This document shows, one piece after another, positions 41,567 through 49,620 of a stretch of 64,000 nt of DNA. Under the pieces are notes generated by a model. It did not search any database. It was not told the DNA's origin and saw only the letters and a list, made by a program, of their open reading frames with translations. The DNA is from Pseudoramibacter sp. (lineage in GTDB: Bacteria > Bacillota > Clostridia > Eubacteriales > Eubacteriaceae): assembly GCF_022484225.1 (NCBI RefSeq), contig NZ_JAKVLT010000001.1:1-64000 (forward strand). Reading direction: 5' to 3'. Made by a program: the position numbers and the translations under genes. How positions within the stretch are numbered: position 1 is the stretch's first letter; every line of letters begins with the position of its first letter.

Positions 41567-43132
41567 TCAGGCTTCTTCTTCACAAAAATGTTTTTGGGCA
41601 AAGTCCATTTCTTCGACACATTCCAGGGTGCCGACGTACTGACCTTTGCGGTTGCGGACAGCCAGATAGCGGATGTAAACCGGTTTGCCCGCTCTCTGAT
41701 TCCAGACGGCCACTTCGTTTTTGCTGCCGTCTTTAAAAGAATCGATGATCATCCGCACCATCGGTTCGATTTTCGGCGGATGGCAGGTGTACACCTTCCG
41801 GTCCAGGGCCATCAGCGGGCGCTTGAACAGTTTCGGCCCTTCGCCGTCGTTGAAATAGCGGTTGTAGTCTTCGGCGTCGATGAAGGTTAGTTCCATGGGA
41901 ATGGTGTTGAGCATAGCTTCCAGCTGGTCAACGCGCAGATGTCCGGAGCCGAAGGTGATTTCGCCGGCATTTTCGGATTCAGATTTGGCCGATTCTGCCT
42001 CTTTCCAGACCGGCACCTCGCCGATCAGGCAGTTTTCGTAATCCCGCATATCCGCCGCCATCTGCCGCCATTCTGCTTCGGAAAAAGATTTGGCGCACAG
42101 CGGATACAGAATGTTTTCTTCTTTGTAGATCATTTCTTCCGCGCGTCCCAGAGCTTTGCTCAGGCGCACCCGCCACGGCACAGACTGCACTGCGGTTTCG
42201 TCCTGGGCTGCTTCATTGGCTAAATCTCTGAGTTCATCCCGGATTTCGTCGTCGACGCTCCACATCACGTCAGAGGGACCGGAGAATCCATACCGGCCCT
42301 TTAAAATCGGGTAGATCAGATCGCCCTTCTTCGCGTAATGAATGGCCACTTCACGGGTTTTTTCCAAAGCTTCGCGGATGTGGCTGCCGGCGCCGAGGGC
42401 CCCTTTCATCTGAACCAGCTGCTTTTCGATGGCTTTATTTTCCAAATCGAAAACCTGCAGCGGATGTCCCGAGATCTGGGCCAACTGCTTAAATTTTAAA
42501 TCGCCGCCGTCCTGACGCTTTAAAGGTTTTGGCTGGTTTTCTTTCATTTCAGCGGCCACTGCGGCTTCGGCAGCTGCGATTTTTTCCGCCTGGGTCGCCC
42601 CGTGGAACAGCGCAGAGTGCACGTCACACAGGCGCTGGACGTCCTGAAGGGGTACGCCAGAGGCGAGAAGTTCCTGTTCCGCCGTTGCGATTTCGCTGGC
42701 CTTGACTTCGCTGAAATTGGCGACAAATTCTTTCCGGACGGTTTCCAGATCTTCACCGTCGCTGAGACGCTTGATGTAGGATTTGAGCAGGGCTCTTCTT
42801 TCTTCGACGCCTTGATCTTCGGCTTCTTCAGCTTCGGCCTCTTGTTTTTGTTCAGGGCTTTCGGCCTCTGCCGGGGCTGCTTTTCCATCGAGACCAGACA
42901 CCACAAAGCCGTGGTCTTTCAGTGCCTGAATCACTTTTTCGAGGTCGATGTGCTGCATGGCTGCGCCCTTGGGAATGGTCATCATCCGGCCGATGGTGCC
43001 GAGCATCCCTTTTTTGGTGATTTGGGTAAAGCCCAGTTCGGCCATGATGCCCTTTAATTCAGGATAGGCGGTGCAGAGATCATAAACGCTTTTATTTAAA
43101 TCTAATGGACGGTTCGTGTTCATCATATTCAA
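41567..43132 (-). CDS. DUF438 / hemerythrin / PAS domain protein
   Basis: 521 aa. N-terminal DUF1858-like domain (about 8-75: LDLNKSVYDLCTAYPELKGIMAELGF), an acidic Glu/Ala linker (about 85-110), a DUF438 domain (about 112-205), a hemerythrin-like HHE domain (about 225-375; HPLQVFDLENKAIEKQL, EVAIHYAKKGDLIYPIL, MIYKEENILYPL), and a C-terminal PAS-like domain (about 405-510, ending in RKGQYVGTLECVEE). The combination is typical of anaerobic Firmicutes and probably senses oxygen, NO or redox state; the ligand is not known. A CRP/FNR-type palindrome sits upstream. The ATGs at 43132 and 43123 are both possible starts. Confidence 0.85.
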   Translation of the reverse strand: MNMMNTNRPLDLNKSVYDLCTAYPELKGIMAELGFTQITKKGMLGTIGRMMTIPKGAAMQHIDLEKVIQALKDHGFVVSGLDGKAAPAEAESPEQKQEAEAEEAEDQGVEERRALLKSYIKRLSDGEDLETVRKEFVANFSEVKASEIATAEQELLASGVPLQDVQRLCDVHSALFHGATQAEKIAAAEAAVAAEMKENQPKPLKRQDGGDLKFKQLAQISGHPLQVFDLENKAIEKQLVQMKGALGAGSHIREALEKTREVAIHYAKKGDLIYPILKGRYGFSGPSDVMWSVDDEIRDELRDLANEAAQDETAVQSVPWRVRLSKALGRAEEMIYKEENILYPLCAKSFSEAEWRQMAADMRDYENCLIGEVPVWKEAESAKSESENAGEITFGSGHLRVDQLEAMLNTIPMELTFIDAEDYNRYFNDGEGPKLFKRPLMALDRKVYTCHPPKIEPMVRMIIDSFKDGSKNEVAVWNQRAGKPVYIRYLAVRNRKGQYVGTLECVEEMDFAQKHFCEEEA

Positions 43133-43154
43133 CTCCTTTTGTTTAACTGGCCCT

Positions 43155-43195
43155 ATGATAAACGAATGTCGGCGTCTTTTCTGTTGTTAGTACAA
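43155..43195 (-). promoter_or_regulatory. Promoter with CRP/FNR-like box for the DUF438 gene
   Basis: On the minus strand a -10 TATCAT lies at 43155-43160 with no recognisable -35. The palindrome TTGT-ACTA-ACAA lies at 43184-43195; its centre is 41.5 bases upstream of the start point predicted from the -10. That is the class II activator position of CRP/FNR proteins. Confidence 0.5.
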
Positions 43196-43203
43196 CGAAA
43201 CAA

Positions 43204-44514
43204 TCAATAATCTTCGTCCCAGGCGTTGATTGGTACCGGTTCCTTCTTCAAATACGCCCGCTGGTCCGGCGTCAGGTACTGGGTATCGATGACCGCTTCG
43301 TAGACGTAATCCTGAAAATATTTTTCAGAGCACACAAAATAGCCCTTTTCACCAACGTCTTCGCCCCAGGAATTTTCGATTTTCCAGCGGTCCGGCTGTC
43401 CGTCTTCGTCGAAGTGCACCCCGGTAAGCAGCATGGCGTGAGTCGCCGAGCTCGCGTTGTAGGACAGGCGGTCCCCTTTTTCAAAGTCGATGGAAAAACC
43501 GCCGAGAAGCCCTTCGATCTTTGAGCTGTCCGGGTCCCAGACGCCGGCCTTTCTGAAATCGAAGGCGCCGGCGTCACAGGCGAACCAGACCGGCTCGTCC
43601 CCTTTAAGCTGGGCGATGCACAGCGCTTCCAGGTCTTTTTGGGAAAGGTTCAGAGCCTTCATGTCTCGGCCGGTCATGTTTTCGATGCCGTGGAACTGAA
43701 TCGGCGTGTTGAGCGGTTTGTCAAAGGTCGGTTCATTGAGCACCGCGATATAATGCTTGAGATCCGTTTCGTCGTAGCGATGATAAAATTCAAGAGGAGT
43801 CAGTCCCCGATCCTGATGAAGGCAGTCTTCCTTATCCCGGTATTCAAAATCGAAGGCCGTTACCGGTTCTCCAAAGGCAATGCATTCCGCCTTGTAGATT
43901 TCCGCCAGCATGGCCTGTTTTCTTTCGTAAGGGTCTTTTCCCGCGCGCACCAGGGCTCTGAGTTCCTGGGCGTCTTTTCTGAGAAGGCGGTTCACAGTTG
44001 AAACGAAACAGGCTGTGTGGCCAGACTGATAGGTTTCCGGCTGAACGGATTTGGGCACAACCCCGTATTTTTCGATGAGGTCCGCCGCTTCGCACCAGTA
44101 GCCGCCGTCGGACATTCCCCGCAACACATACTGCATGAGCTGTCCTTTGATCGGTTCGTCGGCATGGTCGATGACCATCTGGAGAAAGTTGTTGGCTTTT
44201 TCCAATTTGTCGTAAAAGGACAGGTAGTTCTGAGACAGTTCAAACTGTTCGATTTCGCATTTTTCCGCCACCTTTTCCCGCAGGATGTTTAAAGCTGCAA
44301 AAAGCCAGCAACGGCCTGATCTTTCCTGGGAGGTCACGCCCCGGGTTTTCACTTCAACTGAAAAGGGCCCCTTGAGTTTCGCCGCCGCGGTCGGCACAAA
44401 GGCCAGATCTGCAAGATCAGTCTGGCTCAGTGCCGCGTTTAAGACCTGGGCTTCACTGTCTTTTTGGTACGCATCGCGGAAGCGTTTGAGCAGCGCAGTG
44501 TTGATTTCTTTCAT
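43204..44514 (-). CDS. pepC: Aminopeptidase C (bleomycin hydrolase family)
   Basis: 436 aa cysteine peptidase of family C1B. Catalytic residues are in context: Cys in SQERSGRCWLFAALN (near 65), His in SSATHAMLLTGVHFD and Asn in IENSWGEDVGEKG. Cytoplasmic, removes N-terminal residues from peptides. The frame begins at a TTG at 44532, but AAAGGAG is best spaced for the ATG at 44514. Immediately downstream of pepT, probably in one transcript. Confidence 0.93.
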   Translation of the reverse strand: MKEINTALLKRFRDAYQKDSEAQVLNAALSQTDLADLAFVPTAAAKLKGPFSVEVKTRGVTSQERSGRCWLFAALNILREKVAEKCEIEQFELSQNYLSFYDKLEKANNFLQMVIDHADEPIKGQLMQYVLRGMSDGGYWCEAADLIEKYGVVPKSVQPETYQSGHTACFVSTVNRLLRKDAQELRALVRAGKDPYERKQAMLAEIYKAECIAFGEPVTAFDFEYRDKEDCLHQDRGLTPLEFYHRYDETDLKHYIAVLNEPTFDKPLNTPIQFHGIENMTGRDMKALNLSQKDLEALCIAQLKGDEPVWFACDAGAFDFRKAGVWDPDSSKIEGLLGGFSIDFEKGDRLSYNASSATHAMLLTGVHFDEDGQPDRWKIENSWGEDVGEKGYFVCSEKYFQDYVYEAVIDTQYLTPDQRAYLKKEPVPINAWDEDY

Positions 44515-44528
44515 CATATTCTCCTTTC

Positions 44529-45773
44529 TCAATACACTTTCAGAGTGTACGCCCGTTTGATGATTTCAACCACCGTTTCACATGCTTTGTGCAGGGAGTC
44601 GACGGGCAGATATTCAAAGCGGCCGTGGAAATTGGCGCCGCCGGTAAAGAGATTCGGACAGGGCAGCCCTCTGAACGAAAGCTGGGCCCCGTCTGTGCCG
44701 CCACGGATCGGCGCGACCACAGGTGTAACCCCTGCCGCCTGCATGCCCTTCCGGGCCAGTTCCACGACGTTCATGTGGCCGTCCTGAATTTTTTCGAGCA
44801 TGTTGAAATACACGTCGTGATGGGCAACTTCAACGGTCCCTTCACTATATTTCTGATTAAAGAAGACCGCCATCTGATCCAGAAAGGCTTTGCGTCTTTC
44901 AAAATGATCCCGGTCGTGATCCCGGATGAGCATGTGGAGCACGCAGGTTTCCACATCCCCGTCCATTTTGTAGACGTGATAAAAGCCTTCACGCCCTTCG
45001 GTGCATTCCGGCTTTTCCCCTTCAGGAAGGGCCTGCTGCCATTCAGCGGCGACGGACAGGGCGTTTTTCATGATGCCTTTGGCATCCCCCGTGTGAACCC
45101 CGATGCCGTGAATCGTGACCACCGGATTGTCGGCGTTGAAGTTTTCGTATTCCAGGCCGCCGAGTTCCCCGCCGTCGACCGTGTAGGCAAAATCGGCGCC
45201 AAATTTTTCAACGTCAAATTTCGCCGCGCTGCGCCCGGTTTCTTCATCGGGCGTAAAACCGATGCGCACCTTGCCGTGAGGAATTTCGGGATGACTTAAC
45301 AAATATTCGACGGCTGAAATAATCGCCGCGACCCCGGCCTTGTCGTCGGCGCCGAGGAGGGTCGTCCCGTCGGTAAAAATAATGTCCTGACCTTCGTACT
45401 TTTTAATTTCAGGAAAGGCGTTGACGGGAAACACGATGCCTTTTTCATCGTTTAAAACCACGTCTTTGCCGTCAAAACGGCAGACCTTCGGGTGAATGTC
45501 CCCGCCCGGCGCGTCCGGCGACGTATCGAGATGGGAAATAAAGCCCACGGTCGGGCCCTCATCGACCCCGTTTGCAGGCAGGGTCGCCATTAAATAGCCG
45601 TTGTCATCCAAATCCACTTCTGTCAGGCCCAGTTTTTTTAGCTCGTCAGCAATGTCCTGAGCCAGCACCTTCTGCCCCGGCGTGCTGGGACAGACCTGGT
45701 CGTTGTCTTCATCGGACTGGGTGTCAAAAGCGACGTAATGCAGAAAGCGCTGAACCAATTTTTCTGTATCCAT
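44529..45773 (-). CDS. pepT: Peptidase T (tripeptidase)
   Basis: 414 aa from the chosen start; M20B zinc tripeptidase. Metal ligands: H in GFISHLDTSPDAPG, D in LLGADDKAGVAAI, EE in GFTPDEETGRSAAKFD, D in YTVDGGELGGLEYENFNA, and H near the C-terminal end of the dimer-flanked domain (GGTDGAQLSFRGLPCPNLFTGG). GAAAGGA lies 10 bases before the ATG at 45773. Adjacent pepC suggests shared peptide degradation. Confidence 0.94.
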   Translation of the reverse strand: MDTEKLVQRFLHYVAFDTQSDEDNDQVCPSTPGQKVLAQDIADELKKLGLTEVDLDDNGYLMATLPANGVDEGPTVGFISHLDTSPDAPGGDIHPKVCRFDGKDVVLNDEKGIVFPVNAFPEIKKYEGQDIIFTDGTTLLGADDKAGVAAIISAVEYLLSHPEIPHGKVRIGFTPDEETGRSAAKFDVEKFGADFAYTVDGGELGGLEYENFNADNPVVTIHGIGVHTGDAKGIMKNALSVAAEWQQALPEGEKPECTEGREGFYHVYKMDGDVETCVLHMLIRDHDRDHFERRKAFLDQMAVFFNQKYSEGTVEVAHHDVYFNMLEKIQDGHMNVVELARKGMQAAGVTPVVAPIRGGTDGAQLSFRGLPCPNLFTGGANFHGRFEYLPVDSLHKACETVVEIIKRAYTLKVY

Positions 45774-45832
45774 GGCTGTGATGTCCTTTCTATATCTAAT
45801 CATTCTTTTTATATTTTAGTGTTAGTTTAACA

Positions 45833-45863
45833 TAAAAAAAGGAGGCCGGTGAGGCCTCCTGAA
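45833..45863 (-). terminator. Terminator after asrC
   Basis: On the minus strand GGAGGCC pairs with GGCCTCC around a 5-base loop, followed by TTTTTTT. Confidence 0.88.
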
Positions 45864-45874
45864 AATCCATCCAT

Positions 45875-46915
45875 TTATTTTTCACTGAAGTCGGTCACGA
45901 TCGTGCCGTCTGCGTGGTAGCGCTGGTTGCCGAAATACTTGTTGTGGGCGTACTCGATGCCGTTCCAGTTCAAAGGCGTGTACACTTCTGCAATGTCCGG
46001 CAGGTGAACATCCTTCAGTGCCCATTTCAAAAACTCTTCAGTCCCCGTCCGGTCGACGATGTAGCCGATGTGTTCCTTGCCGTCCGGCGAATCCGGATTG
46101 ATGTAGTGAGCGGTGTAGTCGTAGACGTTTTTGATGATTTGGACAATGCTGTCTTCATCGGCCCATTTGATGAAATCGACGCCCATTCTCGGATTCTTCT
46201 TTCCGGTGCGCCCGAGGAGCGTCACGCGGTAATACTGTTTTTCACTCCGGGTCCAGGCCAGATTCGGACAGGCGTTGACGCATACGCCGCAGCCGATGCA
46301 TTTGTAGGTGTCCCGTTCCGGACGGAAGCGCACCTTGGAAAGGGCGTCCACGGATTTGGCGCGGCAGGCCTTGATGCAGGCGCCGCAGCTGATGCAGCGT
46401 TCCGGATCGAGGTGAGGTTCTGTCATGCCCATAATGCCGATATCTCCCATGCGCACCTTCTGGCAGTCATTGGGGCAGCCAGTCAGCACAATTTTAACGT
46501 GCAGGTCGTTGGGAAAAATAACCTTTTCAATTCTCTGGGCAAAAGCCGTCGTATCGTAGCAGGCGTAGGGGCAGACGCGGTTGCCGACGCAGGCTGAGAC
46601 GTTGCGGGTTCCGGAAGCTGGATAGCCTTCGCCCCGTTCCCGTCCGGTCTGGTTGATGCCGGTGCCGTCGATGATGTCCTGAAGCGCCGCGTTGACTTCG
46701 TCGATTTTTTCGAAAGGAATGCCCGGAATTTCAAATCCCTGACGCGCCGTCAGGTTCACATGGCCGTTGCCGTATTTTTCAGCGATGGCCTGAATTTTGC
46801 CGAGATATTCCGCTTTGAGGTAGCCGCCGGGCACCCGGACACGGGATGAAGTGACATACCGGTTCTTCGTCACGCGAAAGGCGTTCTTTTTTAATTTTTT
46901 TGTATTGATATCCAT
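45875..46915 (-). CDS. asrC: Anaerobic sulfite reductase subunit C
   Basis: 346 aa catalytic subunit that reduces sulfite to sulfide. Siroheme-[4Fe-4S] cluster ligands: CVGNRVCPYACYDT and TGCPNDCQKVR. Two ferredoxin-type clusters: CISCGACIKACRAK and CIGCGVCVNACPN. Length and domain order match AsrC. Ribosome binding site GGAGCAG precedes the ATG; follows asrB by 10 bases. Confidence 0.94.
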   Translation of the reverse strand: MDINTKKLKKNAFRVTKNRYVTSSRVRVPGGYLKAEYLGKIQAIAEKYGNGHVNLTARQGFEIPGIPFEKIDEVNAALQDIIDGTGINQTGRERGEGYPASGTRNVSACVGNRVCPYACYDTTAFAQRIEKVIFPNDLHVKIVLTGCPNDCQKVRMGDIGIMGMTEPHLDPERCISCGACIKACRAKSVDALSKVRFRPERDTYKCIGCGVCVNACPNLAWTRSEKQYYRVTLLGRTGKKNPRMGVDFIKWADEDSIVQIIKNVYDYTAHYINPDSPDGKEHIGYIVDRTGTEEFLKWALKDVHLPDIAEVYTPLNWNGIEYAHNKYFGNQRYHADGTIVTDFSEK

Positions 46916-46925
46916 GACCTGCTCC

Positions 46926-47729
46926 TTAATCCACCATCGTTTTGCTCTTCAGATACGGGAAAACCGGCCCGTCGAGGCACACATAGGTGTTGCCGATCTT
47001 ACAGTGTCCGCATTTGCCCAGACCGCAGCACATTTTTCGTTCCTGGGAGAGCCAGATGTTTTCTTCATGTACGCCCAGATCGATGAGCCCTGCAATGGTA
47101 AAGCGCATCATTGGCGGCGGCCCGACGACGATGGCCTTGGTGTTGTCGAAATTCTTCGGCGTCAGTTCCGGCACCACAGCCGTTACAAAGCCTTCCCGGT
47201 AGCCCGGCTTGCCCTTGGCGCTGTCCACCGTCATTCTGAAATCGATATGGTCTTTCCAATACTTGAGATCGTCCCGGAACAAGATGTCGTCCGGGGATTT
47301 GAAGCCGACGATGGCGGTGATGCCGTCCACGTCTTCGGGATGATGGGCGTAGTGATCGATGACGCCACGTACCGGCGAAACCCCAGTCCCGCCGGCGACG
47401 ACAATCAGTTCCGACCCATCGTAGTCCGCAAAGTCAAAGCCGTTGCCGTAAGGCCCGCGGATCAAAAGAGTGTCCCCTTCGTAGCGTTCGAACACTTCGT
47501 TCGTGACCACGCCGACCCGGCGGATCGTAAAGTCGATCGTGTCGTCGCCGATGCCACTCACGGAAATCGGCGCTTCCCCGTACTTCGGCATGGAGATTTC
47601 AAAGAACTGCCCCGGTTTGACTTTTTCTCGCGCTCCGTCAAAATGCATGCGGAACGTGTATTCGGTCTGGGTGTGGCGGATGACCTGTTCGATTTTCGAT
47701 GCAAAGGGAATGTATTGATTAGCGCTCAT
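46926..47729 (-). CDS. asrB: Anaerobic sulfite reductase subunit B
   Basis: 267 aa FAD/NAD(P)-binding electron-transfer subunit. The FAD part has GQFFEISMPKYGEAPIS and RGPYGNGF; the NAD part has VVAGGTGVSPVRGVIDHYA; the C-terminal iron-sulfur ligands are in MCCGLGKCGHCKIG and VCLDGPVF, as in dihydroorotate dehydrogenase electron-transfer subunits. It overlaps the end of asrA by 11 bases. Confidence 0.94.
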   Translation of the reverse strand: MSANQYIPFASKIEQVIRHTQTEYTFRMHFDGAREKVKPGQFFEISMPKYGEAPISVSGIGDDTIDFTIRRVGVVTNEVFERYEGDTLLIRGPYGNGFDFADYDGSELIVVAGGTGVSPVRGVIDHYAHHPEDVDGITAIVGFKSPDDILFRDDLKYWKDHIDFRMTVDSAKGKPGYREGFVTAVVPELTPKNFDNTKAIVVGPPPMMRFTIAGLIDLGVHEENIWLSQERKMCCGLGKCGHCKIGNTYVCLDGPVFPYLKSKTMVD

Positions 47730-48738
47730 CGTCTGCCACCTCCTTCATACCTTCTTCAAGATGGTTGATGATATTCGAGAACGAAATGTATTCCGGACAG
47801 ATGTCATCGCACCGGCCACAGCCCACGCACATTTGATAGCCGAATCTTTCTTTAAAATCCAAAACCTTGTGCAGGGTTTTGAAGCGCATGCGCTGGCCAT
47901 TTTTCTGACGGTAGCTGCCGCCGCCGGCCACATCCGTGTAGCCGTCGACCATGCAGGACGCCTGCACCCGGCGCCGTTCGCCCACTTTGCCGTTCGCGTC
48001 GTAATACACATCCTGCATGGTGAAGCAGGTGCAGGTGGGGCAGACGAAATTGCAGCGGCCGCAGTTGATGCAGCGGCTGTCGTACTGATCCCACATTGAA
48101 CTCATGCCGACTTTGTAGCTCAAATTTTCCGGGATTTGAACCTTTACGTTGTTTTCATTGACGTGCCGGGGAACGACGTCTGCCGTCTTTGCGCCGGCGG
48201 CCTTAAGAAGTGCATCCCATTCCGGTCGTTTGCAGTCAATGCGGAAAGCGCCGTCTTCGGCGTCCACGCTCATGTCGTAGTTGTCCGACTGGTTCGTGCC
48301 CATGGACACGCAGAAGCCGTTTCGGCACGACGTCCTGCAGCCGATCATGACAAAGGCCATGTCCCCCCGTCTTCTGGCATAATAATAATCCGGATCGCCG
48401 TTTTTCATGTAAATCTGATCCGTACGTTTGACAGCCGCCAGATCACAGCTTCTTAGGAAAACCAGCTTCTTCTTCGCCGGCCCTTCGGTTTCTTCCGTGT
48501 GATTTTCTGTGAAATAAAACAGCGTTTCAGACGGCGGAAATACCGCTTCCTTCCACGAATAATCCGATTTTTCAGAAAATTCGATCTCGTCCGGCGACGT
48601 GACCACTGCGTAGCGGACCGCATCGGTGTTCGAAAAACGGCCGCCGCCTATAAATTTCTTCGGAGCCCAGATTTCATACGTTTCTTTCAGCTTTGAAAAA
48701 AGCGCATCAAACTGCTCCTGACTGGCAATGTAGCCCAT
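47719..48738 (-). CDS. asrA: Anaerobic sulfite reductase subunit A
   Basis: 339 aa ferredoxin-like subunit. Two [4Fe-4S] motifs: CINCGRCNFVCPTC (near 230) and CVGCGRCDDICPEY (near 310). The N-terminal part binds no recognisable cofactor. The complete asrABC set lets the cell use sulfite as an electron acceptor or sulfur source. AAAGGAGG lies 4 bases before the ATG. Confidence 0.94.
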   Translation of the reverse strand: MGYIASQEQFDALFSKLKETYEIWAPKKFIGGGRFSNTDAVRYAVVTSPDEIEFSEKSDYSWKEAVFPPSETLFYFTENHTEETEGPAKKKLVFLRSCDLAAVKRTDQIYMKNGDPDYYYARRRGDMAFVMIGCRTSCRNGFCVSMGTNQSDNYDMSVDAEDGAFRIDCKRPEWDALLKAAGAKTADVVPRHVNENNVKVQIPENLSYKVGMSSMWDQYDSRCINCGRCNFVCPTCTCFTMQDVYYDANGKVGERRRVQASCMVDGYTDVAGGGSYRQKNGQRMRFKTLHKVLDFKERFGYQMCVGCGRCDDICPEYISFSNIINHLEEGMKEVADDER

Positions 48739-48778
48739 AACTCCTCCTTTGAATTGGTTTACAACTCATTTGGGGATT

Positions 48779-48819
48779 ATTATATCACGATTTTGTCTTT
48801 TTTTGCGTTGGTATAACCA
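48779..48819 (-). promoter_or_regulatory. asrA promoter with upstream palindrome
   Basis: On the minus strand: TATAAT (48779-48784) with the TG extension (TGATATAAT) and no good -35. The small palindrome TGGT-TAT-ACCA (48809-48819) is centred about 42 bases upstream of the expected start point, where an activator would sit. Confidence 0.45.
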
Positions 48820-48893
48820 CATATTTATTATTTAACAAAATTTTACACCTTAATTTTATTTTTTGTAATAATATTATTGATAATCTGTGCCGC

Positions 48894-48912
48894 AAGGCAT
48901 AAGATATGCCTT
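48894..48912. promoter_or_regulatory. Palindrome upstream of the FMN-binding ferredoxin gene
   Basis: AAGGCATA-AGA-TATGCCTT, perfect 8-base arms, with a further imperfect pair ATGATG/CATCAT about 10 bases downstream. It lies between a likely promoter (TTGTAA...GATAAT region near 48872-48892) and the coding start, a typical repressor position. Confidence 0.5.
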
Positions 48913-48963
48913 ATCAAATCCATGATGACTAAACATCATTTAAAGAAAAAGAAGGAGAACATC

Positions 48964-49590
48964 ATGAAATCCCAAGACTGTCTCAATTTGCTTAGAGAAA
49001 TGCGCAATGTCGCCTTTGCCACAGTGGATGCCCAGGGACATCCCCGCAACCGCATCATCGACGTCATGTTTGTCGAAGAAAATCACCTGTATTTTTGCAC
49101 CGCCCGAGGCAAAGATTTTTATCAAGAACTTATCACCCATCCCGACGTGGCCATCACCGGGCTCAATTCAGACTGGCAGACCGTCCGCCTGACGGGAAAA
49201 GCCAGACGCCTCACAGAAGATCACGATCAATGGATCGACCGGATCTTTAAAGAAAATCCGTCAATGAACGGTGTCTATCCCGGCGATTCCCGTTACATTC
49301 TCGATCCCTTCGTCATCGAAGCCGGCGAATTGGAACTTTTCGATTTGTCCTCCCATCCTATTCACCGGGAATCTTTTGTCTTCGGTCAGGAAGGCACCGC
49401 GCCCCTGCACGGCTTTTTCATCACCGACGCCTGTATCGAATGCGGCACCTGCCAGAGGGGCTGCCCCCAAGGCTGCATAAAATCAGGCACCCCATTTAAG
49501 ATTCAGCAGGATGCCTGTCTGCACTGTGGCCTCTGTTTTGAAAACTGCCCGGTTTCGTGCATCGTACGCCGCGGCGAAACAGCCGAATAG
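48964..49590 (+). CDS. PNPOx-like FMN-binding protein fused to a 2[4Fe-4S] ferredoxin
   Basis: 208 aa. Residues 1-140 form a split-barrel flavin domain (NLLREMRNVAFATVDAQGHPRNRIIDVMFVEENHLYFCTARGKDFYQEL). The C-terminus (about 155-205) carries two ferredoxin clusters: CIECGTCQRGCPQGC and CLHCGLCFENCPVSC. Such fusions appear in anaerobes as small oxidoreductases of unknown substrate. Divergent from asrABC, so a link to sulfite metabolism is possible. The start at 48964 has AAGGAG with good spacing; the upstream 29 codons of open frame lack support. The transporter gene follows after 30 bases. Confidence 0.85.
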   Translation: MKSQDCLNLLREMRNVAFATVDAQGHPRNRIIDVMFVEENHLYFCTARGKDFYQELITHPDVAITGLNSDWQTVRLTGKARRLTEDHDQWIDRIFKENPSMNGVYPGDSRYILDPFVIEAGELELFDLSSHPIHRESFVFGQEGTAPLHGFFITDACIECGTCQRGCPQGCIKSGTPFKIQQDACLHCGLCFENCPVSCIVRRGETAE

Positions 49591-49620
49591 TCATCACTGA
49601 TGTGAGAAAGGATCCCCCCT

